A DNA stretch of 46,916 nt from JAFMKE01 sp964655225 (GTDB lineage: Bacteria > Bacteroidota > Bacteroidia > Chitinophagales > UBA8649): assembly GCA_964655225.1 (NCBI GenBank), contig CAZZMB010000017.1:1-46916 (forward strand), read 5' to 3'. This document shows, in pieces, positions 18,426-27,300 of the stretch (within the stretch, counting starts at the first letter, position 1; each line of letters begins with the position of its first letter). Position numbers and translations under genes: made by a program. The notes beneath the pieces are model-generated. The model worked only from the letters and a program-made list of their open reading frames with translations. It ran no database searches and was not told where the DNA came from.

Positions 18426-19898
18426 TTATAATTCTTTTCTTAAACGAGCGACAGGGATACTCAATTGTTCGCGGTACTTTGCTACTGTTCGTCTGGCTAT
18501 TTCATAACCTTTCCCTTTCAATAAATCCATTAATTTTTGATCTGAGCAAGGTTTTTTCTTATTCTCACTCTTAATAATTTCTTGAAGTATGGCTTTAATT
18601 TCTCTAGTTGATATTTCATCTCCATCACTATTTTGCATGGACTCGCTAAAGAAAAATTTTAACAAGATGGTTCCAAATTCTGTTTGTACGTACTTTGAAT
18701 TAGCTACACGGGATACCGTAGAAATATCTAAATTCGTCACTTCGGCAATATCCTTTAAAATCATAGGCCTTAGGGTCATTTCATCGCCAGTTAAGAAAAA
18801 ATCTTTCTGATAGTCAAGAATAGCCCGCATGGTAAGCATCATGGTTTGTTGACGCTGCTTGATAGCATCTATGAACCATTTAGCCGCATCCATTTTTTGT
18901 TTGATAAAAATAATCGCATTTTTCTTATCACTATTTTTCTCTTTACTCTGCTTGTAAGAGGTGTACATATCCTTAAATGACTTACTTACTTTTAAGTCGG
19001 GAGCATTTCGCATATTTAACAAGAGCTCTAATTCTCCGGCCTCGTTCTTGACGGTGAAGTCTGGTATAATATAATGATGAATTTTTGAATTGTTTCCTCC
19101 CGTATAGCTGCTGCCCGGCTTAGGGTTTAGCTTTAATATTTCATCTATTACACTTTTTAAATCCTCAGAGCTCAAGTCTAAGGCCGCTTCCAATTTATTG
19201 TAATGCTTTTTTGAAAAGTGCTCAAAATGATTTTCTAATAAGATGATTGCACTCTTTATTAAGGGGTTGGTCTGTTTTCTTTTAAGTTGTAATATTAAAC
19301 ACTCTTGCAGATCGCGGGCACCTACCCCTGAAGGGTCAAATGTATGTACTAAGATTAAAATCTCTTCAATCTTTTCTTCATTTACTATTATGTTTTGTGC
19401 AAAAGCTAAGTCATCGACAATGTTTATCATTTCTCTTCTCAAATACCCATCATCGTCAATACTCCCTATGATTTGCGATCCTATAATATAGTCATCTCCG
19501 GGCAAATCTTTAATCCCCAGTTGTTTCAATAAAAATTCGTGGAAGGTTATCCCAACACTTATTGGAATAGTTTTGTTATCCTCATCACGATTATCATAGC
19601 TTTGGTCTTTTGTTTTGTATTCAGGGTAATCGCCGTCCTCATCGAAGTAGTCTTCTACACCAAAATCTTCAAGATCATCTTCGCTCTCTTTTTCTGTCTT
19701 ATCCTCTTCCATTTCCTGGTCCAAGTCATCCAATACGTTATCAATGACATCACCTTCTTCCAGAGCAGGATTAGCTTCTAGCTCTTCTTCTATACGCTGT
19801 TCCAAATTGGCCGTGGGAATCTGCAACAATTTCATTAATTGAATTTGTTGTGGGCTGAGCTTTTGTTGCAGCTTTTGTGACAAACGTTGATTGAGCAT
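18426..19898 (-). CDS. rpoN: RNA polymerase sigma-54 factor
   Basis: It directs RNA polymerase to -24/-12 promoters that need an AAA+ activator. The 490-residue protein has all regions: Gln/Leu-rich region I at 1-50 (SQKLQQKLSPQQIQLMKLLQ), a very acidic region II at about 51-115, the core-binding region, a helix-turn-helix around 375-410 (LKDIAEVTNLDISTVSRVANS), and an RpoN box ARRTVAKYRE at 468-477, identical to the consensus. Sigma-54 is common in Bacteroidota beside its unusual primary sigma factor. No bacterial enhancer-binding protein is in the window. A TAATTTTG box lies 22 bases upstream of the ATG. Confidence 0.97.
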   Translation of the reverse strand: MLNQRLSQKLQQKLSPQQIQLMKLLQIPTANLEQRIEEELEANPALEEGDVIDNVLDDLDQEMEEDKTEKESEDDLEDFGVEDYFDEDGDYPEYKTKDQSYDNRDEDNKTIPISVGITFHEFLLKQLGIKDLPGDDYIIGSQIIGSIDDDGYLRREMINIVDDLAFAQNIIVNEEKIEEILILVHTFDPSGVGARDLQECLILQLKRKQTNPLIKSAIILLENHFEHFSKKHYNKLEAALDLSSEDLKSVIDEILKLNPKPGSSYTGGNNSKIHHYIIPDFTVKNEAGELELLLNMRNAPDLKVSKSFKDMYTSYKQSKEKNSDKKNAIIFIKQKMDAAKWFIDAIKQRQQTMMLTMRAILDYQKDFFLTGDEMTLRPMILKDIAEVTNLDISTVSRVANSKYVQTEFGTILLKFFFSESMQNSDGDEISTREIKAILQEIIKSENKKKPCSDQKLMDLLKGKGYEIARRTVAKYREQLSIPVARLRKEL

Positions 19899-19920
19899 AA
19901 AAAGTATCGATTTTCAAGCT

Positions 19921-19928
19921 CAAAATTA
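19921..19928 (-). promoter_or_regulatory. Candidate -7 box of the rpoN promoter
   Basis: Read on the minus strand this is TAATTTTG, an exact match to the Bacteroidota -7 consensus TAnnTTTG. Transcription would start near 19915, giving a leader of about 17 bases before the rpoN ATG. I could not identify a convincing TTG at -33, so support rests on the -7 element and its position. Confidence 0.45.
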
Positions 19929-20031
19929 AGAAAAAAATAGCCAACCTATTAAAAACTTTTTGGAGGATCAAAACTTTAGGACACTTATATATTTTGAATA
20001 AAAGGATACATAAAATAAGAATTGAATAAGC

Positions 20032-20039
20032 TAACTTTG
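20032..20039 (+). promoter_or_regulatory. Candidate -7 box of the asnS promoter
   Basis: TAACTTTG matches the TAnnTTTG consensus exactly, and the same octamer is seen before the SRP RNA gene. It predicts a start near 20045 and a leader of about 17 bases. No TTG occurs at the expected -33 distance. Confidence 0.5.
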
Positions 20040-20061
20040 TGTTTCATTTAAAGCTGTAGCA

Positions 20062-21582
20062 ATGAATTGGATATACATTAATGAAATGTCAAAACATGTA
20101 GGACAGACTGTGACCTTAAAAGGCTGGGTGGCTAATCGTCGAGATAGTAAGGGGATAGCTTTTATTAACTTGAGAGATGGTTCGGGTTTTTGCCAATGCG
20201 TTATTGCGGAAGATAAAGTTTCTGAAACTTTTGATTTAACCAAATCAATGAGTCTAGAAAGCTCGGTTTCAATTAGTGGAGAAGTGCTTAAAGATGAAAA
20301 GCAGCTTGGAGGATACGAGCTGCAAGCAAGCAGTTTTGAAATCATTGATGTTGCGGAAGATTATCCAATTACACCTAAAGAACATGGCGTTGATTTTTTA
20401 TTGGAAAGAAGGCATTTGTGGTTGAGGTCCAAGCGTCAATGGGCAATCATGAAAGTGCGAAATGCAACTATATATGCGATTCATAACTTTTTTCAGCAGA
20501 AGGACTTTTCTTTAATGGATTCGCCGATTTTCACAGGAAGCGCAGCAGAAGGAACCACTGATTTGTTCAAGACAGATTACTTTGGACAGGAAGCCTATTT
20601 AGCTCAAACGGGGCAATTGTATGGAGAAGCGATGGCCATGGCTCAAGGGAAAATATATACCTTCGGCCCAACCTTTAGGGCAGAAAAGTCAAAAACAAGA
20701 AGACACCTCACTGAGTTTTGGATGGTAGAACCAGAAATGGCTTTTTATGATCTAGACATGGATATGGATTTGATTGAAGAAATGTTAAGGGCTGTAGTCA
20801 ATGAAGTAATTGATCGTTGTAAAACAGAGCTGGAAATTTTAGGTCGAGATATTGAAGCGCTAAAGTCTGTCAATCAAAAATTCCCAAGAATCTCTTATGA
20901 TGAGGCTGTAGAAATGCTCAAAGGTAAAAAGGAAGTGAATGGAGTTAATGCGATTCAGATGCTAGGGAATGATTTAAAAGCTACGCAGGAAGCGATTATC
21001 AAAGTAAATACTGAGATAGAAGAGCGTGAAGCAATTGTCAATGACAATGTAAGTAAGAAAGGGATCAAAAACTTCAATCGAAACAGAGTGGCGCAATTAA
21101 AAGCGCAAGTAAAAGAACTTGAGGAAGATGCCCGTAATATCCCGCAATGGATAAAATCCGCGGAGAATTTTGAACATGGAAGTGACTTAGGTGGGTCGGA
21201 TGAAACTGTATTAACTCGCCTCTTTGGTTGTCCAATCATGGTATACAATTGGCCTCGAAAAATCAAGGCTTTTTACATGAAAAGAGTGGAAGGGAATTTT
21301 GATTATGTAAAGGGTGTAGATGTCTTAGCTCCTGAAGGTTATGGTGAAATTGTAGGTGGAAGTGAGCGCGAAACTGATCTCGAATTCCTCATTGAACAAA
21401 TTCAAGAGGAGAACCTCAGTCAAGAAGATTATGAGTGGTATCTTGACTTACGCCGATTTGGTTCTGTGCCTCATGCTGGATTTGGTTTAGGTTTAGAGCG
21501 TTTGATTACTTGGATTTGTAAACTAAAGCATATCCGAGAGGCTTCACCGTTTCCAAGAACAAGTCAACGGCTCAAGCCTTAG
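20062..21582 (+). CDS. asnS: Asparaginyl-tRNA synthetase with an internal helical insertion
   Basis: This class II synthetase charges tRNA-Asn. It has 506 residues, about 40 more than E. coli AsnS (466). The N-terminal OB-fold anticodon domain (1-105) has GWVANRRDSKGIAFINLRDG. Motif 2 is FRAEKSKTRRHLTEFWMVEPE and motif 3 is GFGLGLERLITW near the C-terminus. The extra length is a Glu/Lys-rich, coiled-coil-like segment at about 295-370 between motifs 2 and 3. Asn rather than Asp specificity follows from overall resemblance. The 3' end overlaps the convergent kinase gene by 11 bases. Confidence 0.95.
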   Translation: MNWIYINEMSKHVGQTVTLKGWVANRRDSKGIAFINLRDGSGFCQCVIAEDKVSETFDLTKSMSLESSVSISGEVLKDEKQLGGYELQASSFEIIDVAEDYPITPKEHGVDFLLERRHLWLRSKRQWAIMKVRNATIYAIHNFFQQKDFSLMDSPIFTGSAAEGTTDLFKTDYFGQEAYLAQTGQLYGEAMAMAQGKIYTFGPTFRAEKSKTRRHLTEFWMVEPEMAFYDLDMDMDLIEEMLRAVVNEVIDRCKTELEILGRDIEALKSVNQKFPRISYDEAVEMLKGKKEVNGVNAIQMLGNDLKATQEAIIKVNTEIEEREAIVNDNVSKKGIKNFNRNRVAQLKAQVKELEEDARNIPQWIKSAENFEHGSDLGGSDETVLTRLFGCPIMVYNWPRKIKAFYMKRVEGNFDYVKGVDVLAPEGYGEIVGGSERETDLEFLIEQIQEENLSQEDYEWYLDLRRFGSVPHAGFGLGLERLITWICKLKHIREASPFPRTSQRLKP

Positions 21583-22108
21583 GAATTAAAGTTTGAATAG
21601 CCCCTGCCGCAGCTGAATATCTCGCCTCCTCCATCTCATGGATTGAAATGTATGGGATATTGTATAGTTTTAACTCTGCTTCAAATTGCTTATATAAGCT
21701 TAATCGATTGAGCGGGTTAGCACGCATGCCATCGCTTTCCCAGGGTATGTTGGGATACAATAATAGGCTAAATGAATAAGGATTTGTTCTTAAATGATAC
21801 TCCATAAAATCAGGAATGTCTTGATTGTAATATTGTAGCCATATTTTAATATTGATTAAATCAGAATCGCAAATTATTACGTTGTGAAGGGCACTCGCTT
21901 CATTTTCTAGTTTGATCTGTTCTTGTGCAATATGATATATGGTTTCCTTCCGATTGCTGATTGGTCGGCTTTCAAAATAACCTCTCGCATATTCATGAAC
22001 CATGGGTAGTTTCAATTCATGATGTAATCTTTGAGCAAGGGAAGTTTTTCCGCAGCATTCGGGTCCAGTAATTCCAATTTTAATAATTTTATTTTTGCTT
22101 CTTTCCAT
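21572..22108 (-). CDS. Nicotinamide riboside kinase-like ATPase (NadR C-terminal type)
   Basis: This AAA/P-loop kinase has 178 residues from ATG 22108. The Walker A motif GPECCGKT is at 15-22, followed by LPMVHEYARGYF, a combination typical of the C-terminal kinase domain of NadR. It is predicted to phosphorylate nicotinamide riboside to NMN, which traps the vitamin imported by PnuC, encoded 17 bases upstream. The NMN adenylyltransferase domain of full-length NadR is absent. A longer reading from TTG 22129 would overlap pnuC; I prefer the ATG. Because PnuC relatives also carry thiamine or riboflavin, the kinase substrate is inferred and not proven. Confidence 0.8.
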   Translation of the reverse strand: MERSKNKIIKIGITGPECCGKTSLAQRLHHELKLPMVHEYARGYFESRPISNRKETIYHIAQEQIKLENEASALHNVIICDSDLINIKIWLQYYNQDIPDFMEYHLRTNPYSFSLLLYPNIPWESDGMRANPLNRLSLYKQFEAELKLYNIPYISIHEMEEARYSAAAGAIQTLIPKA

Positions 22109-22125
22109 GTTCCTTAATGTGATGC

Positions 22126-22680
22126 TCAAGGTTTATTCAATTTTAAATACCATAGGTAGTAACCAAACAATGCAAACGTCCCGTAGCAAAAGTACAATAC
22201 AGCATAGAAGGGCATTCCCTTGGTTACCATCATCCAAACGGTTAAGGCATTTATAGGTATCCAAAAAAGCCAGTTGTCGATTTTTTTTCTTGCAGCAAGG
22301 AAAGTTGCAACAATAGCAAACCCGTTCGTAATTGCATCTAGCGCGGGTAAAGAACTTCCAATCTTTGTGAGAATGGAATAGCTTCCGAAAGTAATTAGAA
22401 TAGCACCTAGTATTGCCCAGATGTATTCGATTTTGGACAGTTTACTGATAGTAAAGTGCTTATGTGAATTATTTCGCCATTTAAACCATCCATATAATGC
22501 TATTATTGCATAGATTAATTGAAGAAAAAGTTCTCCTATTAAATTGTATTGATAACATGAAATAGCATAAAATCCTACAGCTAATAAACCAAAAGGCCAG
22601 CTGTACCATTTTTCTTTCACCATACTAAGGATGTATGAAATTCCAAAGAAAAGACCTAAAATTTCAATTATCAGCGACAT
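22126..22680 (-). CDS. pnuC: PnuC-family vitamin transporter, probably nicotinamide riboside
   Basis: It is a facilitator-type inner-membrane carrier of 184 residues with about seven helices, no ATPase partner, and the family's Trp-rich motifs WYSWPFG (about 25-31) and LYGWFKW (about 62-68). The C-terminal helix ends YGYYLWYL-like (FALFGYYLWYLKL). In this family the substrate is driven inward by phosphorylation inside the cell, and the kinase-like gene directly downstream fits that. The gene is divergent from a ThiE/TenI-like gene, so thiamine (PnuT-like) is a real alternative substrate. A dyad in the intergenic region may control both directions. Confidence 0.85.
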   Translation of the reverse strand: MSLIIEILGLFFGISYILSMVKEKWYSWPFGLLAVGFYAISCYQYNLIGELFLQLIYAIIALYGWFKWRNNSHKHFTISKLSKIEYIWAILGAILITFGSYSILTKIGSSLPALDAITNGFAIVATFLAARKKIDNWLFWIPINALTVWMMVTKGMPFYAVLYFCYGTFALFGYYLWYLKLNKP

Positions 22681-22703
22681 AAAACAAAATTAAGTAACAT
22701 AAA

Positions 22704-22736
22704 ATAGACTTTGGCATTTTATCAGCCAAAGTTTAT
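22704..22736. promoter_or_regulatory. Dyad with overlapping divergent promoter-like elements, pnuC / thiE-like
   Basis: The arms ACTTTGGC (22708-22715) and GCCAAAGT (22725-22732) are perfect inverted repeats around a 9-base spacer; outer bases extend the symmetry to 12 pairs with one G-T. Each arm contains TTTG preceded by TA at three bases (one more than the TAnnTTTG consensus), pointing toward its own gene. Starts from these boxes would fall about 37 bases before each ATG. The genes diverge, so a terminator role is unlikely. An operator or a symmetric promoter pair are both possible. Confidence 0.5.
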
Positions 22737-22757
22737 AAAAAAAAAGGACTCTAAATA

Positions 22758-23399
22758 ATGAAATTCATAGTTTATACCTTACCATATGCAATAAGCAATG
22801 AAGCCGATAAAATAAATCAACTTTTTGAGTCTGGATTAGATGAATTACACATTCGAAAGCCAGGTTATTCCAAGGATGATTTATGTTCTTTGCTAAATTT
22901 GATCAATCGAGAATATCATCCTCGTATTGTCTTACACCAGCACTATAGTTTAATGAAATCTTTTATTTTAAAGGGTATACACCTTCCTAAGAGTTATTTT
23001 AACGGTTTTTTTGGTAAGTTCAAAAAAATAAAGTTCCACGGAATCAAGCGGTTCCAATTATCAACAACTATTGATAATATAAAGAACGTAGAGTTTGTCG
23101 ATACAATGTTTGATATTGTATTTATTGGCCCAATGTATAAAAAGCTGGGTGAACAAAATTCATCGAGTAATTTTGATGCATTTGAAGTAAAAAACGTAAT
23201 TTCTAGTACCACAAAGAATGTATATGCTTATGGAGGCATTGAATTTAAAAATCAACACAGAATTAATCAGCTAGGATTTAAAGGAATGGTCTTGCAATCT
23301 AGTTTGTGGAAGAGTGGTGATGTGGTGAATGCTTTTAACGCTTTTTTACTTAGTCAGACAGAAATGGGAAATATGAGTCCAGCCTTTAAAATTGCATAA
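22758..23399 (+). CDS. Thiamine phosphate synthase-like / TenI-like TIM-barrel protein, degenerate active site
   Basis: It has 213 residues. The ThiE/TenI fold is recognisable from LHIRKPGYSKDDL (about 31-43; Arg and Lys align with the family QxRxK element), GIHLPKSYF, FIGPMYKKLG (the family GPxxxT loop), YAYGGI and a C-terminal VLQSSLW. Several ThiE residues are replaced: the Asn-Asp after the first helix region reads HQHY, and the phosphate-binding T-x-T-K loop after GP reads KKLGEQNSSS. It may be a noncanonical ThiE of the type seen in Bacteroidota, a TenI-like thiazole isomerase, or something else. No other thi gene and no TPP riboswitch is nearby. Confidence 0.7.
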   Translation: MKFIVYTLPYAISNEADKINQLFESGLDELHIRKPGYSKDDLCSLLNLINREYHPRIVLHQHYSLMKSFILKGIHLPKSYFNGFFGKFKKIKFHGIKRFQLSTTIDNIKNVEFVDTMFDIVFIGPMYKKLGEQNSSSNFDAFEVKNVISSTTKNVYAYGGIEFKNQHRINQLGFKGMVLQSSLWKSGDVVNAFNAFLLSQTEMGNMSPAFKIA

Positions 23400-23400
23400 G

Positions 23401-24309
23401 CTATATCGCTTTCAGCTCTGCACCATCATCGATTATTGACAAGCTATGCATAGCTCCCAACTTTAGCGAGTGGTTGTCTTCCAGATGACCAAATGGTGCT
23501 TGAAAGCAAATAGGATAGTCAAATTCCTTACAATGTTCAAGAATAATTTCTTCTGCTGATTGACCAAAAGGAATATTATTGTCATTCATTATTGTCATTC
23601 CACCGACAATCAAGCCCTTAAGTTTGTTCAATTTTCCGGCCCTTTTAAGTGCTATCATCATTCGATCGATATGATAAAGATATTCATCGATATCTTCAAT
23701 AAACAGAATTTTATTATCAGGATTAAATCCCGAACTTGTCCCTAAAATACTGTAAAGTATAGATAAATTTCCACCAATGATTTCCCCTGTGCAATTGCCT
23801 TTTCTGTTGAGTGGATGACTGGGGAAATGATAACTCATTAAGCTCCCTTCTAAACTTTCTTTAATGGACATTAGACTCTCTGCTGAGTTGTTCTCAAAAT
23901 TAATCGGCATACTCGCATGCAGCGTTTGAATACCTAGATAATTATTGATATGCGCATGGAGAATAGTGACATCACTATAGCCTATAATCCATTTCGGTTT
24001 TTGCATGAAGGAAGTGAAATCAAGTTTGTCTAAAATCCTCACTGTCCCATATCCTCCTCGAGCGCATAGAATAGCATTAATATCGTCGCTATTGATTAAT
24101 TCTTGGAGTGCATCGGCTCTTTCTTGATCAGTTCCTGCGTATTGTTGATGTTTTAATCCAATAGTAGCGCCAATAACCACTTCGTATCCCCATGATTCTA
24201 GTTTTTGTTTGGCCCACTTAATTTCTTCTTTTGATATTAAGCGAGCGGTGCTTGTGATTGCTATTTTATCTCCGGCGTTTAAAAACGGAGGATGCTTGAA
24301 TGCTGCCAT
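23401..24309 (-). CDS. LD-carboxypeptidase (peptidase family S66)
   Basis: It has 302 residues, the family length. It shows the S66 triad: nucleophile Ser112 in GYSDVT, Glu205 in IEDIDEY and His275 in FGHLEDN. The ARGGYG motif at 83-88 is also present. E. coli LdcA releases D-Ala from cytoplasmic muropeptide tetrapeptides during peptidoglycan recycling. No signal peptide is visible, consistent with a cytoplasmic enzyme, although microcin-immunity MccF-type proteins share the fold. The gene converges with the ThiE-like gene with one base between the stops, and is divergent from the T9SS protein at 24348. Confidence 0.93.
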   Translation of the reverse strand: MAAFKHPPFLNAGDKIAITSTARLISKEEIKWAKQKLESWGYEVVIGATIGLKHQQYAGTDQERADALQELINSDDINAILCARGGYGTVRILDKLDFTSFMQKPKWIIGYSDVTILHAHINNYLGIQTLHASMPINFENNSAESLMSIKESLEGSLMSYHFPSHPLNRKGNCTGEIIGGNLSILYSILGTSSGFNPDNKILFIEDIDEYLYHIDRMMIALKRAGKLNKLKGLIVGGMTIMNDNNIPFGQSAEEIILEHCKEFDYPICFQAPFGHLEDNHSLKLGAMHSLSIIDDGAELKAI

Positions 24310-24347
24310 GGATTTTTTGATTATAAAGTCCTATATTTAAACAATAT

Positions 24348-27300
24348 ATGATTAGAAATATGCGTAAAATAATACTTTTTATTTTAGTATTTATTGGATT
24401 AAGTACTCTTACTCAAGCTCAAAATACAGAATGGGCCGTTTCTTTAGGTGGACCCAAGTCCGATAAAGGAATAAGTATTGGAACGGATAGCCTAGGTTTT
24501 ATATATGCTAGTGGATACTTTAATACTTCTGCTACATTCGGAACAATAACCTTGACAAATAGTCCTGCATCAGGAACCAATAAAGAAGTTTTCATCGTAA
24601 AAATGGATTCTGTCGGTAATGTGCTGTGGGCTATAGCAGGAGGTGATCAAACTGGAAGTTGTTGCGATGATAGGGCTCTTGGCATGCATGTTACCCCAGA
24701 TGGCTATGTATATGTTACCGGTACTTTTTGGTCTTCATTTAATATCGGATCTTGCAGCGTTACAAATGGTAACAGCCATGATTCCTCTTTACTAACAAAA
24801 ATAGATCCAAATGGGAATTGCGTCTGGGCTAGAAGCTTTGGAGCAAATGCAGGTGCAGGTAGTGGACCCAATTGTCCTTTTCCGATTTACGATGCAGATG
24901 ACCATTCTTATGACGTAAAGGTAGATGGAGATGGTTTTATTTATATCACGGGTTTCTTTTCAGGGATAAGCGCTGATTTTGACGGCATAACATTAAATAA
25001 TCCAAATTGGGGTTCTACTTGCGCACCGTTGGGTTATGTTGCCAAACTAGACGATAATGGTGACTTCATTTGGGCGCATAAATTTGACGGTATAAAAGAT
25101 CAAAGAGGGTCGAGGGATAATCGAATTGCAATCGATAATTTTTCCAATGTTTATGTAGTTGGCGGATTTGAGAATACGGGTAATTATGGGTCAATCGCTC
25201 TTACGAGTATAGGCGAATGGGATGCTTTCATATTTAAAATGGACAAGGATGGGAATTTTCTATGGGCAAAAAACGTCGGTTCAAACAAAACAGATAGAGC
25301 AAATGGTATTGCTATAGACTATTGCGATAATGTTTATGTTGCAGGGGAATATAGAAATAAAATGGTTTTTTCAGGAGCGAATGCCTCCAATGGCACAGAT
25401 ACTCTAAGTCATAATAAGAAGAGAGATGTTTTTGTAGCTAAAATAACCACTAATGGAGATTGGGTCTGGGCCAAGCGGGCTCGAAGTGAAGGGACAGATA
25501 AACCCTATCAAATGTCTGTGGATGAAGACATGCAGGTATATTTGGCTGGTGTAGCTGGGGACTCCCTTCGATTTGATAGCAATTTAGTTTTGAGCACAGG
25601 AGACACTTCCGACGTTGCTTTTGTAGCTCAGTTGGATGGCAGTAGCTCAACGGCTAACTGGGTTTGGGCTAAATTAGGCGGTGGTCCATCAAATGATGAC
25701 AGAGCTGGAGATATTTGTGAAGATGGGCGAGGCAATTTATATGCTGTGGGTTTCTATGAGCAAACTGCTAATATAGATGGAGTATCTCTCTCTTCTCTTG
25801 GAAAGAAAGATATTTATGTTTGGAAGATGAAAAAGGCAAATGTTGTTCCAACACCAATAAACTGTATTTATGTGGATGTTCAACCTGCTGGATCTGGATA
25901 TGTGCTTATGAATGGTACAGTTATCACTGAATTCCCTTGCCTACAAAGCCTCAGTGATTCTACTAATCAGCTTTTTGATGCGATTGCCAATCCAGGTTTT
26001 TCATTTGCTAACTGGGATTGGGAAATACATAACCCATTGCCAAACGTGACGGATTCTAATTCAACAGTTTTCACATACACCAATGATACCTTAATCGTAA
26101 ATTTTGAGGCTATTGTAACCGATACCACGGTTTATATTGTTCAACCAATTGGGGCAGGTACAATGACTCTTGATGGAAGTAACATAAGTATTTTTCCACA
26201 TACCGAATACCATTTTCAAGGGGACACCTCCGATATTCAATCTATAGCTAATGTAGGCTTTAATTTTGTAGATTGGGATTTCCAGAACAATACTCCATTA
26301 CCCAATAATACTTCTTCGAACATTGAAGTAGAGTGGGTTTCAAATGATACGGTTTATATTAATTTTGATTCCGTACCTACTTACTCAGTAACTTATCTTA
26401 TCAATATTGTTGGAGCTGGAACTATAAGTATAAATGGTTCAGGCATTCCGGGGTTTCCTTTTACCACCCAATATGTTCAAGGTGCTGCTGCAAATCTAGT
26501 TGCAACTGCAAATGCCGGTTTCTTTTTTAACAATTGGGACTTTCAAAATAATTTACCCTTGCCTAACACAAGTAATCCAGTGATTAGTACAACTTGGCTC
26601 AGTGATGATACCGTGATGGTTAATTTTACGGCCATTCCAAATTATACCATTACTTATTTGACCAATCCGGTTGGAGCGGGTAGTTTGGATATTGATGGAG
26701 TTAATCAAACTGTATTCCCATATACGGAGACTTATCAATCCGCAACGAATGTGATTATTAATGCGAATAATAATCCGAATTTTATATTTAAAGAATGGAC
26801 GACACTCACTAGCACTTTAAACCCATCCAATCTTTCCAATGTAGTTGATTTTAATGTTTTAGCTAATGATACAATAACTGCTTGGTATGATGAAGTGGAT
26901 ACCCTATGGGTGGTTACAAAACCAGCTGGCACAGCGCAACTAGAAGTAGGAGGGGATATAATCACCAGTTCACCTTATATGGGGATTTATCAATTGGGAG
27001 AGTTGCTTCCTATTAGTATTTCACCGTATGCTTCTAATGTGTTCAATCAGTGGGACCTATCACCGGCAACTTTGCCAGATTACAGTCTGGCATCAGCTTT
27101 TATATTTACGGGTCAAGATACCTTGTTTGCAAGCCTTAATAATATCTTAGCTATTCACGACTTGGGCAATGATTTTAGCGCTATCCACCTTTACCCCAAT
27201 TTAGTTATTGATGATTTTGTTTTGGAATTGGAGGCAGTAATGGATGTTGATTTCACCATAAATCTAGTTGCACTTTCAGGACAATCACTGGGCGAGATTT

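Noticed and set aside
22109..22129. TTG start for the kinase gene
   Set aside because: It would overlap the pnuC stop and adds no conserved residues. ATG 22108 is a better start.
22681..22757. TPP riboswitch before the thiE-like gene
   Set aside because: The 77-base gap has none of the conserved TPP aptamer segments such as CTGAGA.
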